Below, one piece after another: positions 10,369-20,412 of a stretch of DNA of 64,000 nucleotides (the first letter of the stretch is position 1; every line of letters starts with the position of its first letter). The notes below the pieces were generated by a model. That model had not been told where the DNA came from. It made no database searches and saw nothing but the letters and a program-made list of their open reading frames with translations. Origin of the DNA: Diplonema papillatum (lineage: Eukaryota; Euglenozoa; Diplonemea; Diplonemida; Diplonemidae). The position numbers were made by a program, and so were the translations under genes. The DNA is taken from assembly GCA_030068145.1 (NCBI GenBank), contig JAPJBO010000008.1, positions 434,001-498,000 on the forward strand. The letters run 5' to 3'.

Positions 10369-13152
10369 ATGAGGTTCGAATCGTACGACAACTCCGTTCC
10401 GCCCTTGTGGCAGCAAACCGGGCGTGGGGTGGTTCTCAGTTGGCTGCTGGCGGCGGCGGCGGCGGGCTACTTCGCAGTACTGTTCCCGGGAAGCACTACA
10501 CTCGACGCGAACCCGCCTCCACGATCAGCCAGTGAAAGAGGCACCCATGCAATGAAGCGCTGGTTCCCCGGCGTCTCAAATTCTGCACAAATTTCGTTGG
10601 TCATCGACAGCGAGTACCCAGTGTTTCCAGATGTGGCCTGCGTGCAGGAGTACACGGAGTACGTTGTGAGAGACTTGGATGCGTACATTAAGGCCCACCC
10701 GGACCAGTTCCCGCGTGACCTCGTGTATTGTGTCGCAGGCGCGTACGGAACTGCAGGCACGCCAGGGTTTGACATGTGCCACATGTTCGGACCAGCGTCG
10801 CGGTCACTCGTCAGCGAAGACGAACGGATGACTCTGATCCTGCTGGTCTTCGCTGACCCGGTGCATTCAGTCTCGTATTCAGACACGTCGGCTTCAAAGC
10901 TTTCACATTATGCTGCGCATCTGAAGCACAGTGTCGTGCCGGCGTTCCAGGGTTCATTTCCGACGTGCCGGCATTTTCGGGCCCGGCCGTCAGGGTTGAT
11001 TATGGTCGGGGTCGACGCCAAGGCTGCAGCGCATTTCGGCGCCTGGATTCCTCTGATTGTCGGCGTCGTGTCTGCTTTCGGTATCTGCTTGCTGAGCTTG
11101 TCATCTGCGAGGTTGTTCCTGGTTCCTGCCGCGGTCCTGCTAGTTTCTTGGTCGGTTTCCTTCGGGATCTCGTTCGCGGTTGCGAAGCTTAGCGGGTTGC
11201 TCATCATGCCAACGGTGCCTCCGTTGGCAAGCAGTGCGCTCGTCGCTCTTTCGTTTTGCCTGACCCTTCCGTTTTGCTCGCGGTTCCGTGAAGCTGTTGA
11301 CTGCGGGTTCAGTGCGAAGGAAACGATCAATGCGGTCCTCGCTCCGGAAACGCTGTCGTCGGTTCTTCTCTCCGGGTTCCTCTCGCTCGTCGCTGCTCTC
11401 TCTTCGTTGGTGGCAGGCATCATGCCCGTGTACGGCCATGCTGTAGTCTTCGCAATTGTCGCGTTTGTCACTACCGCCGCTTCGGTTACCCTCACCGTCG
11501 GCCTCCTCTGCGCGTTCCCGTTGTTTTTCAGCGTGAAATTCGATTGGAAAGACATCCGGGTCCACACCACGATCGCCGACTTCCGCACGAAACCGAAGCC
11601 AGAGGCCGACCGTGCCCAGCGAGACGACTCGAGCACAATCTTCAGCGACGGGGAAGGCGGCGAGACCCACGGGAAGGGGGTGAACAACACCCGGCCCAGG
11701 GCTGCGTCTTTGGGGACGTACCACAGCGTCGACCTGCAGTCCCGCCCGGGCGAGGACGGCGCGAGAGACCTCCGCGTCGACGAGCAGTCCGGGCAGGTTT
11801 TATACCGGTTCGCGAAGTTCACGCAGCGAATGGCTCCCTGGTGCGTTTTGGCCGTCGCCGCGGTCGGATGCCCGTTCTTCGCTGCAATCCCGAAGATCAA
11901 CACATGTGTGGACATGTTAGAGTTCGCGCCGCGCGATGCTTCCTCGGTTGCAGCTTGGCGCGACATGAGCGACAAGTTTCCCGGTTCTCTATTTCTGCCG
12001 TTCTATCTCCTCATCACGGATGTATCCAAGGGGCAACTCAACGGCGTGAACACAAGCGAGGGTTACTCCTTCCTCAACGACCTCACTGACGACATCACCA
12101 TGCACACACAGCTTGCCTCTCAGAAGAACCCTCGCTTATTCCTAGAATCCATCGTCCAAGTCCCGAACGACTTTTTGATTATTGACCGATGCGCACCGGA
12201 TCCCAACGTTTCTTGGAATGGTGAAATCACATGGGAATACCTGTACAGCCCAGAGCATGGCCTGTACATCAACGGGAGCGATTTCAACCCGGACTCAAGA
12301 GACGACTGTAGGCTGGCGTACGACGGCATCACGGCGCTTCAGCTGAGCTCTCTCAACAATCCGAAGTACTCGAATACTGCGACATACATGTGGATGATCC
12401 CTCCGCTTCTCCCGACTGGCCATGATGCGCAGGTGTTCATGTCGGAGATTGACGCGATCGCGGCCGAATACATGGCGTCGTTCCCCGAATACAAAATCCA
12501 TCTCGTCGGCGGCAATACGGTGCAACGCGACTTCCGTTCGACGACCAACACCATGGACTATGTCTCGGGGGCCGTGTTCATGGTCATCCTCGCTCTCTCC
12601 CTTTACATACTCTTGCGCAGCCTCGTATCTACCGCGCAAATAGTCTTTGCCACCGCACACACGCTTTGCACTGCCATCGGCGCGTTATACTACGTTTTTG
12701 ACACCAGCGCGTTTCACTGGCTTTTCCCATTTTTGTCCGACTTTCCGAATCGCTCAATAGTGTGGCTGGTGCCGGCTGTGAGCACAGCATTGGTCCCTTG
12801 GCTGTGTGCGGACGCAGACTTTTTCTTTTACACCCGCTTGTACGAGCACCGAATCACCTTCTCCTACAACACACCAGCCAGCATTATCAAAGGCTCGCTA
12901 GCTTCGGCCCCCGTGAATCTTGCATCGGCTTCGATTTCGCTTCTGACGTTCGGCAGTCTGCTCTTCTCACCAGTCGTTGCGCTCGTGGAGGTCGGCGCAT
13001 TGGTCTTCATCGCGGTGACTTTCAACCTCATCTGCATTCGAGGCTTCCTGCTGCCGTCCTTGCTCTTTCTCTGCAAGGAGCTTAACTGGTATCCGAGAAA
13101 GGTTCCCGACGGCGTGTACACGGAATTCGAATTCCCGGACGCAGTCGATTGA
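10369..13152 (+). CDS. MMPL/RND-superfamily membrane transporter
   Basis: The product is 927 residues from ATG 10369. Two homologous halves each have an N-terminal TM helix, a large extracytoplasmic domain and a bundle of five or so TM helices (first bundle about residues 224-392, second about 733-902), as in MmpL proteins. A charged cytosolic linker (about 396-480) joins the halves. The second half carries the signature ADADFFFYTRLYEH (about 814-827), which aligns with the MMPL motif VDYxxFLxxRxxE; Asp815 takes the place of the proton-relay Asp, but the partner Tyr is Ala. In the first half the same place reads FCLTLPFCSRFREA, so the Asp-Tyr pair is replaced by Cys-Leu while SRFRE is kept. 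RND proteins move lipids or hydrophobic compounds using proton flow; the substrate here cannot be told. A patched/NPC1-type relative is less likely, because no sterol-domain signature is seen. Confidence 0.78.
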   Translation: MRFESYDNSVPPLWQQTGRGVVLSWLLAAAAAGYFAVLFPGSTTLDANPPPRSASERGTHAMKRWFPGVSNSAQISLVIDSEYPVFPDVACVQEYTEYVVRDLDAYIKAHPDQFPRDLVYCVAGAYGTAGTPGFDMCHMFGPASRSLVSEDERMTLILLVFADPVHSVSYSDTSASKLSHYAAHLKHSVVPAFQGSFPTCRHFRARPSGLIMVGVDAKAAAHFGAWIPLIVGVVSAFGICLLSLSSARLFLVPAAVLLVSWSVSFGISFAVAKLSGLLIMPTVPPLASSALVALSFCLTLPFCSRFREAVDCGFSAKETINAVLAPETLSSVLLSGFLSLVAALSSLVAGIMPVYGHAVVFAIVAFVTTAASVTLTVGLLCAFPLFFSVKFDWKDIRVHTTIADFRTKPKPEADRAQRDDSSTIFSDGEGGETHGKGVNNTRPRAASLGTYHSVDLQSRPGEDGARDLRVDEQSGQVLYRFAKFTQRMAPWCVLAVAAVGCPFFAAIPKINTCVDMLEFAPRDASSVAAWRDMSDKFPGSLFLPFYLLITDVSKGQLNGVNTSEGYSFLNDLTDDITMHTQLASQKNPRLFLESIVQVPNDFLIIDRCAPDPNVSWNGEITWEYLYSPEHGLYINGSDFNPDSRDDCRLAYDGITALQLSSLNNPKYSNTATYMWMIPPLLPTGHDAQVFMSEIDAIAAEYMASFPEYKIHLVGGNTVQRDFRSTTNTMDYVSGAVFMVILALSLYILLRSLVSTAQIVFATAHTLCTAIGALYYVFDTSAFHWLFPFLSDFPNRSIVWLVPAVSTALVPWLCADADFFFYTRLYEHRITFSYNTPASIIKGSLASAPVNLASASISLLTFGSLLFSPVVALVEVGALVFIAVTFNLICIRGFLLPSLLFLCKELNWYPRKVPDGVYTEFEFPDAVD

Positions 13153-15325
13153 CAGGCAAACAAACACCGGTAAAATCTTTCCTGCGCCATTCGTGGTGTG
13201 CGTGTGGTTGCAGCTCCGCGGAACTTCCATGCCTACCGCGCCCCAGCCATTTAAACCGGATCAGAAAGTGCCAGAAACACTATCCCGTCATCTCTGCCCC
13301 TCAACAAAACTTGCCAAGAAAGCCAGTCGGAAGGCTTAATCCACAGTTAACCTCAAAAAAATAACACGAAGGAGCGATTTCTACCTTGGCTGGCACTTGC
13401 TACTAATCTGGTCGAATGTGTTGAGATCAGTACCCAGCTTGATGAACCAGGGTGCACTTCGTTGCTTGACCCTCGTCTGTGTGCCCGAATCCCCTTGTGC
13501 CACCAAACTAGCAATTACAAGCGCGCCTTGATAGCAGTAGAGCGGGCTTCAGAGCAAAAGGCACCGAACCCACGCTAGCTCGGTCTCCTTCTTCTCTCTC
13601 CTACCGGGCTTCTGGCTGTTAGGTACGCACACCACAAACAATCTGCACTGCAAAAATTGACGAGCCCTTGGTCTCCAAGCTGTGTGTGTTAAGTGTTTGT
13701 GTGTTTTCGCATGAATGTCAGCTGGCGTTGCATGACCGGTGGTCATGTGCACGTCCTTTATCGAAATATTTGCAGTGGTGCCTAGCGTGTGCTGGATTGC
13801 TGCGAGCCTCATTCTTATCCCCCCCGCTCGGTGCACCTTGCTGGTCTACCGTTGCTTGCTGTCACGAGCCATATTTTTGCCAATCTCGAGTGTTTCTTGT
13901 TGAATCAAGCACACCACAAGCGAACCGCCAGAGGGTAGAACAGCCGACAACGGCCGCTTCGCAAAGGACACGCCAACAACGGCAGCTTTTCCCCAGCGGG
14001 CGACGACGGCGGGTTTGTTGCGTGAAACTTCGCCCACCCAACAAGGAGTCAACACGTGGTCAGAAAAACACCAATGCGTGCGATGCAAGCTTCCTCCCGC
14101 CGTTTCTCACAGGGCACAAGTATTAGGATGGCAACTGAGCGAAAAAGTTGATCTAATGACATAGAGAGCATGGCGCACCTTGGGCGCTGCCGCGGGGCGT
14201 GAACTGAAGAGTTTCGCTCATAAAAGAAGACACCTTTATAATTTTACCATCCCAATCGACTTTCACAGTCGACTTTACCCCTTCTCGGATGCAGTCAAAA
14301 CGTCAAAGAGTCCGTTGCAAGTATGCTGGACTATGAGATCTCGGCGTGTGAACGGGGATGTCATCATCAAGAACGGTACAGAACCTTCAGCTTCTTCACC
14401 GTTGCACTAACCTGTTTTCCCTGTTCCTGTGGCGCGCCAACGAACGAGTGACGTGCACCGCAGTGACGCGCACCGCGACAGGGGTCAAAAGCATAAGACG
14501 GAAAAAATCGAAATAATGTTGGTTTCTCATTTGGCCTCTTCACCCAAGCAACCCCTATTCGCTTCGGCTTGTACGTTACAACAGTCACACACTAGCAGTA
14601 CACAGCACCGGTTACTGCACCTGAGGATCATCGTTGAAGCAACGTACAGCCTCAATTTTGGAACCTGCGACTGGCCCAATAGCTTGAAAAAAATTTTCGC
14701 GCCTGCGGCGCTGGTATTTCTGACTTGTTGATTCATGACGTGTTGCCAATAAAGCGAAGACGCCCTGCTGTTGCAGGTTACTGCCAAGCGTTCTTAAAAA
14801 GGATCCCGGCACACTGCTACAGTACCCCAACACTCGCCTTCGAATAAAACAAAACTACGCACTTCTTCGCATGGCTCTTTTGCTTCCCGAAGGACAGTCT
14901 CTGTGGTGGACTGGACAATAGTGACAACCACAAAGAGGTGCACCCTGACGGATACGTAAACGTGCAGTTGTGCCGCAACTGGGATTTCTAGTAACTCCGA
15001 GCAACTTATGGACAGTTAGGTGGGAGGACTTTTTATAATATAAGGCCCTGGCCAGCATGCCAGCTCAAAAAAGAAAAAAAGGCACGTTTCCGCGAAGAAG
15101 TTCAAGCGAACTTTAACTCTAAGAAAACGCGCACAAGCGATGTATTGATGGGGACAGAGCGTTGCTCAGGATAGTCGAAGGCCTGACAAACACACTAAAC
15201 ACGTACCCATCTGTCGGTAAAAATAATTGTCCCCCGAGGTCGCAATGTAGATATAAAACGGCACTCCTCAAATAATCAGGTATCCTCTCAGGGTAAGATA
15301 CCCTGCTTTGGAACGATATCTAACA
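13153..15325. other. intergenic, 2.2 kb, no gene recognised
   Basis: Both strands carry only short unrelated open frames. I see no repeat array, tRNA or clear splice-bounded exon. Confidence 0.45.
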
Positions 15326-16333
15326 ATGCCAGCAAAGCGGAAGCAGAGTACGCTGGCGGACTGCGGCGGTGTGACGAACAAAAGGGAGAAGGAAGACGGT
15401 GACGGCGCTTCGTCACCGAAGAGGCCGCGGGTAGAATTGAAGGGTGTCACCGGCGTGGAGCCGCAGAGCTTGGCAGAGCTGTTCGCGCCGTTCAAAAGCG
15501 GGCTCGAAGGATCGTACAGTGAGCAGCAACAGCGCTTGCACGGCGTGGCCGCCACGTTGATGAATCGCTTCGTTCTGGTTGTGAAAGACACGAAGTATCG
15601 TCTCGCAGAACTCGAAGCGTACGTCTACCACAAGACCCATCCTGACGTATACGTACACAAGGATCCTGATCAGCTTGTGGCAGGCTCTTGGTACTTCCAC
15701 AGAGCAAAAGGGTCGTATAAAGGTGGTACCTACAAGGGAATGGATTTAGGAGCCGGGCACAAGGAAGGGGACGACGAAGTATACGTCGGGTTTCTCGTGC
15801 GCGCGATCCAAAATTTGGAAGACGAAAAAGAAGTGATTGAAGGTCCTTGCTTGGTTGTGAATAGAATCCTGCAGCTGAACAATGCTGAGAGCATCATGCA
15901 GTTCACCTCTGGCAAACGAGGGGATGAGCTGCGTGTGGACAGGACAGAAGGCCTTGTGCTCAGGCCGCCTTCGGACGAAGAAGCGAAGAAGTTGACGGTG
16001 AAACCGGCCTTCGCGGCCCCCCGGGTCGGCCTGACTCTTCGCGAGTCGATGGACCGCCCCAAGTACTGCGCCCGGTCGTACCGCTTCTCGATCGTTCCCG
16101 CGAGGATCGGCAAGTTCCGGGCCGGGTTCTTGGCTGCTGCCGTCGCTGCTGGTGCGCCCCTCGCGACCGTTGTAGACGAATTCGGGTTTAAGCCCAAGCT
16201 GGCGTCTTCCTACCATGCCGCCGCACTGGAAGGGCTGAAGAGCAATAATCCCAGTAAGTTCTATGATGTCATCGTGAACAATACCGGGCTCTGTGAAATG
16301 GTCGGTGCTTGCCAGCAGGTCATGGCATCTTGA
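15326..16333 (+). CDS. 3-methyladenine DNA glycosylase-like (AAG/MPG-fold) protein
   Basis: The product is 335 residues from ATG 15326. The N-terminus is basic (MPAKRKQSTLADC), with an incomplete PCNA-box look (QSTL but no aromatic pair) and a likely nuclear signal KRPR. The core keeps the order of motifs of alkyladenine glycosylases: ELEAY (Glu95, Glu97) corresponds to the catalytic ETEAY. Then comes an H-P-D segment with DPDQLVAGSWYFHR, a GGTYKGMDL loop, GFLVRAIQ matching VLLRA, and GPCLVVNRILQL matching the conserved G-P-L helix. I recall an uncharacterised branch of this fold with WYFHR and GGTYKG signatures in fungi and protists; that is from memory. Expected role: removal of alkylated purines in base-excision repair, leaving abasic sites that an enzyme like the upstream APE2 could process. 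Activity is not assured, as the intercalating Tyr of human MPG cannot be placed. Confidence 0.5.
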   Translation: MPAKRKQSTLADCGGVTNKREKEDGDGASSPKRPRVELKGVTGVEPQSLAELFAPFKSGLEGSYSEQQQRLHGVAATLMNRFVLVVKDTKYRLAELEAYVYHKTHPDVYVHKDPDQLVAGSWYFHRAKGSYKGGTYKGMDLGAGHKEGDDEVYVGFLVRAIQNLEDEKEVIEGPCLVVNRILQLNNAESIMQFTSGKRGDELRVDRTEGLVLRPPSDEEAKKLTVKPAFAAPRVGLTLRESMDRPKYCARSYRFSIVPARIGKFRAGFLAAAVAAGAPLATVVDEFGFKPKLASSYHAAALEGLKSNNPSKFYDVIVNNTGLCEMVGACQQVMAS

Positions 16334-17672
16334 TCCCCATTCTCGAAGTGCGTCTCTCTTACCCTTGAAACTGAGCCACACGCGACACTACTGGAGTAGT
16401 CTCAGGCACATGTTGGGTAACCTCCTTCCTTTCATTTAACTCAGAACCAAGCTCACACGGCTCTGGTGCGCGCCTGACGTTGCTACGAAATGAAGGACCG
16501 AACACGGAGGGTATGGTACGATGTTGAGCCTACCTGCTAATCCGACTTTCGGTTCCTTTTTCTACACTTGCAGCCTCCCGCAACTTTCCTTGCACGCCGT
16601 TTCTCAGCGGGGCCTCGTCGCATATCTTCTTCGGAAAAGGTCGCGTTGGCAGAAACGGTGAAGATGATAATTGTCACAGGGTTGGTGAAATGAAAGCGAG
16701 AATGTGGAATAGAATCCCTGGACGTGAAACTAAAGGAGCTGACATCCGGCTGCCTCCGGGTAGCTCAAAACAGATAAACAGCGCCCTCGGGCGTGCTCAC
16801 AAAACAATGGTGCTGCGCGGAGCGTTAACACTGAGATGGACGACAGGGTGGCTGGACGCACTTCCCGTAATCCTCTAGCAACGTCCTCAGACGTGAGAAA
16901 ATAGAAATAGGCCGACATCACGCAATGCAGAAAGGGACGCGAGGAGGCGGAATGCCTTGCCTGTATGGGTCTCGTGTCCATACGTCCGCTAATTGCTCAG
17001 CGGTCGGAACCCACACAGTCTCGAGAACACATTGGTGTTCTTCCAACACGTCGCGGACCTGGCAGAGGATGAAGTTCCCGAGTTGGGTCTTCGACTTCCA
17101 ATTCCTCAGACAGTTCACGGTTAAACGAAGCTAGCGCACAAGGTTTGCCTGATCTCGCACCTACTTTCCGATACCAAATAGATACTCTATTCAAACTCGT
17201 CTTCGTTCGATCGGCGCTTTGTCCCGCCCTGCCCGTGTTTCGATTTCTTTTTGAGCCGCCTCGCCGGACTTCCTAGAAAGTGATTGGGACGATCCATTAA
17301 ATGACACAAGCAGACATGCCCTGCCTTTGGCGCGCAAAGTACAGCGCTTGAACTTGCAAAGGGACAGTCGAGAGCCTCATGAAGCACGCTTCGAGCCGTT
17401 GCTGCCTACAGAGTTGCACACCTCGTACGAGGGCTGTAGTAAACCCGTTAAAATTCTTCAGAAAGGATACCCAGTTAAACTACCTCTAGCACGAGCTGTC
17501 AACAGTGCAGTTATAGTACGGGAGCGCCTACATTCTTTACTTTGCACTATGTACGAACGATGCGTTTGACTTGTCAGGCGTTTTGGGACCAGCTTTGAAC
17601 GGAGCTTTCTGCATTCCAAACCCGCCAACAGGATTCCAAGAAAAACTCTTAACAACAAAAATAAATCTTACA
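16334..17672. other. intergenic and 5'-UTR of CNBP-like copy 1
   Basis: No gene is recognised. From about 17618 the sequence is shared with the 5'-UTR of the second CNBP-like copy (a CCAAACCC start, AGGATTCCAAG and an A-rich leader ending in ATAAATCTTACA before ATG). Confidence 0.5.
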
Positions 17673-18209
17673 ATGAGCGCCAAGGCATGCCACACCTGCG
17701 GAGAGACCGGCCACTTGAAGGCCAACTGCCCGGGAAGCACCGGCGCTGTGAAGACCTCAGGAAGAGGATCCGCCAGAGGCAGAGGAGGTGCTGTGGCTGG
17801 TAGAGGGTCTGCCAGAGGTGGAGGTGGAGGTAGAGGTGGAGCTGCAACTGCGACCGCGAAGGCTTGCCACAACTGCGGCGAAACCGGTCACCTGCAGAGG
17901 GAATGCACCGAGCCGGTGTCGGAGGAGAAGCAGAAGAAGGCGAAGGAGGGTGGCCGAAAGAGCGGCAAGTTCAACGGCTTGTGCAACAACTGCAAGGAGT
18001 GGGGCCACATGGCCAGCGGATGTGAGAAGGAACGCGTCTGCAACAACTGCCGAAAGCCAGGACACCTTGTCAAGGACTGCAATGACCCCCCCACGTGCAA
18101 CAACTGCCTCGAGTCTGGTCACATCGCCTCGGACTGCAGCAGCGAGCCCGTCTGCCACAACTGCAAGGGCAAGGACCACCGCGCTGCCCGCTGCCCTTCC
18201 TCCGCCTAA
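17673..18209 (+). CDS. CNBP/Gis2-like zinc-knuckle protein, copy 1
   Basis: The 178-residue protein has six CX2CX4HX4C zinc knuckles: Cys6-Cys19, Cys65-Cys78, Cys104-Cys117, Cys123-Cys136, Cys142-Cys155 and Cys161-Cys174. An RGG-type Gly/Arg-rich segment (about 30-56) lies between knuckles 1 and 2, which is the arrangement of animal CNBP (seven knuckles) and yeast Gis2/Byr3. Such proteins bind G-rich single-stranded RNA or DNA and influence translation. A basic linker EEKQKKAKEGGRKSGK separates knuckles 2 and 3. ATG 17673 is chosen because the open frame upstream has no knuckle and differs between the two copies. The coding region differs from copy 2 at only two positions by eye: one silent, and residue 137 is Asn here but Lys in copy 2. 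Confidence 0.85.
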   Translation: MSAKACHTCGETGHLKANCPGSTGAVKTSGRGSARGRGGAVAGRGSARGGGGGRGGAATATAKACHNCGETGHLQRECTEPVSEEKQKKAKEGGRKSGKFNGLCNNCKEWGHMASGCEKERVCNNCRKPGHLVKDCNDPPTCNNCLESGHIASDCSSEPVCHNCKGKDHRAARCPSSA

Positions 18210-18251
18210 GTAAATCACAGGCATACCCAAATTGGCTACATTTCTTTCTAG

Positions 18252-18600
18252 GGAAAATGACAAACGGATTCGAAGAAAGTGTTGCCAATCCACTTTTCGC
18301 CAGTCCACTCTGTCACCTCAAGGCTTATTTTGCACCTGACATGAAGTGCAGAGGGGGCCCCATTAAAAATATTCCCCTCAGGGAAAGCAAAATTGTTTAG
18401 AGGTCTTTGACTTCATCATCGAACTCATCAAAACGAGGTTCGACCTGTCTTTTACCCTGGGTTTCCAAGGGACACCCCAGAAATGGCCTATATGGGTGGC
18501 AAAGTGGACTACGCGACAAAGCGGATTAGGCGACGAAGTGGATTCTAATCCACTTCGGAGTCATCCACTTTCTAAAATCCACTTGCCTTTTTCTTCTTTT
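18252..18600. mobile_element. about 350-bp insertion in the 3'-UTR duplicate, with inverted repeats
   Basis: This segment is absent from copy 2. It contains several copies in both orientations of a short word, AAGTGGATT or AATCCACTT, near both ends (CCAATCCACTTTTCGCC at about 18288; the cluster at 18500-18585). It may be a small non-autonomous element. I could not define termini or a target duplication. Confidence 0.4.
18534..18557. repeat. perfect 11-bp inverted repeat with a 2-bp loop
   Basis: CGAAGTGGATT and AATCCACTTCG flank CT, giving a tight hairpin or cruciform inside the insertion. Confidence 0.85.
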
Positions 18601-18726
18601 CTAATGCTCCCCCACCAGTTTCTTTCTCTCTTCTGTTCACCTTTCCATTTCCTTTGTCGGGTTACCTCGAATTCTGCTTCACCTTATGCACCAGACCATC
18701 GTGGAGCACTGCCTCCAACTTCCCTT

Positions 18727-18787
18727 TTCTCTTTTCTTCTTCTTCTTCTTCGTCGTCTTCTTCTTCTTCTTCTTCTTCTTTTTCTTC
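18727..18787 (+). repeat. TTC-rich microsatellite
   Basis: An imperfect (TTC)n run in the 3' flank of CNBP copy 1, with some CGT interruptions. Confidence 0.85.
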
Positions 18788-18799
18788 TTATCGTTTTTT

Positions 18800-19780
18800 C
18801 TGCAACCACGCGGTTATCGGTACATGGACCCCTGAGGCAGGAGTCCCAAGGATGGCAGCGGTTACGCAATCATGCAATATTGCTGTGGCACAGCGGAGAT
18901 GAATGGTGTAGAAAAATCAGAGCTGGCTAAAACATTCTTGCCAACAGCAGACCGACCAGTACATGAGTGTTGGACGAACCCCTCTCGCACCACCGCCGGA
19001 CGCACTAACACCTGTCATGCGCATGCCGCCATGACGAGAGGTACCGTAGTGCTGCAGACCACCCCGCTGATACCGTAGACGAGACTATAAAACGTTGGCT
19101 TCTTGAAACACAAAGTGGTCTCGAAATGTTGATAAATCACCGACACGAGCAACGCCCCCTGTCTTCTCTCCTCTCCACCCACCTCAAACGACGGTCAACC
19201 GGAGACTCTAAAATACCGGTCCTTTGAATTTCGGAATACTAGAAATGAATAGAAGTGGAATATAGACACAACCTCGACATCTACTTCGTAGGAAGCTGGC
19301 TCTAAACTTGTCAATGACCACACTTGTTGGTTAGTCCGGTGCCAGAACCCGCGGTAGTTCTACCTTGAAGCTACCGATACCAGACACACAGATTCCCTTT
19401 CAAGCAGCCTTTTTTTGTTTTCTTGGTCCACCTTGGACTGTACAACTCCTTTTCAGAAGAGATGTTGGATTCCCTCCACTTTTGACGCATCTACACGACC
19501 GCCATATTTTGCTGCGACGGGGTTTGGTAGTCCGTGCAATCCTGCTGCCAGAAAACGTGGGGCCCGCTCAAAGTTCATTCAGTTAGGGGTTCCCTTACAC
19601 AGCCAACCTTTACTGAATTGCTGGTTGAAAGACTAATAAGTTCGAGACTGGAGGTCCTATGAACATGCAAGGTGAATAGCCTCTATTCGAGCCAACCCGG
19701 CTTTTCTTGCAACAATTATGAAACCGTATTGTTTTTGGACTGGATATAGTGCAGAGCAAGCTTTTTTCCCTTCGGGGAAA
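18800..19780. other. intergenic, nothing recognised
   Basis: No gene, array or RNA is recognised in this stretch. Confidence 0.4.
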
Positions 19781-19785
19781 ATGCA

Positions 19786-19856
19786 CAGGGGTGGCAGAGT
19801 GAGCGGGCGCCGGCCTCCAGGCCGGTCGGCCCGGGTTCGAACCCCGCCCCTCACAC
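19786..19856 (+). repeat. tRNA-like head of a dispersed repeat (box A/box B-like)
   Basis: TGGCAGAGTGAGCGGG resembles a pol III box A and GGGTTCGAACCCC a box B. Between them is a GC hairpin (CCGGCC/GGCCGG), and AGGGGTG pairs with CGCCCCT as an acceptor-like stem. The arms do not have proper tRNA spacing, so this is a tRNA-derived sequence, not a functional tRNA. A similar head followed by related GAACTTAGCTTC words occurs at 45.83-46.21 kb. Confidence 0.45.
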
Positions 19857-20014
19857 TTTTCCGGTCGAAGATGGTTTTCGAGGTTTGTTGGGTTTCGGGG
19901 TCTAATGTGCCCGAAATTTGCGTTTTTGGCGGAGTTTCTCAGCATCTCGCGGTATTTGGGTCACCCCGGGAAACGGAGTCGGGGGGGTCCGGGGGTCTCC
20001 CCGGGTACTGGCGC

Positions 20015-20213
20015 CGAACTTCATTGGAACTTAGCTTCGCCCGAACTTTCCTTCGCCCGAACTTTGCTTCACCAGAACTTAGCTTCACCCGAACTTTGCT
20101 TCGCCCGAACTCAGCTGCGCCCGAACTTTGGTTCACCAGAAATTTGCATCACCCAACTTGGCATCGCCCGAACTTAGCTGCGCACGAACTTTACTGTTCC
20201 CGAACTTTAACAG
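20015..20213 (+). repeat. 16-bp tandem array, about 12 copies
   Basis: The consensus is CGAACTTWGCTTCRCC, with copies diverging toward the right end. It follows the tRNA-like segment and a C/G-rich stretch. The word GAACTTAGCTTCRCC recurs at about 46168 and 46445. Confidence 0.85.
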
Positions 20214-20412
20214 CTGCCTCCAGTCTCGCCCCGCACCGGCCTTTAGCCGAGCGCACGTACTTTTTGCACAACATGTAAGAGTCAAGACGCAGAGCCATCC
20301 TCCGTTCGGTGGCGAAGTTGGTACACTCATAGAGAAGATGTGTACCTGCTGTCAAGATGCCATTGCTGACTTCAATTCTTGTACCAGCTGGGCTATCTAC
20401 ATTCCACAGTTC

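Larger units (their letters stand above)
17618..18727 (+). repeat. segmental duplication, left copy (CNBP-like gene plus UTRs)
   Basis: The gene, a short 5' leader and the start of the 3'-UTR match 20413-21165. The 3'-UTRs align up to about 18251, then copy 1 carries about 350 extra bases, after which the alignment resumes near 18601 (CTAATG...CCAGTTTCTTTCTCTC in both). UTR identity is visibly far lower than coding identity. Confidence 0.7.

Noticed and set aside
17757-18308. Minus-strand 183-residue frame across CNBP copy 1 (and its twin at 20554-21027)
   Set aside because: It is the complement of a GC-rich, Gly/Cys-codon-rich gene; the plus frame has six zinc knuckles.
19786-19856. A functional tRNA gene
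   Set aside because: Box A and box B words exist, but the arms cannot be folded with tRNA spacing and the anticodon loop is not regular.
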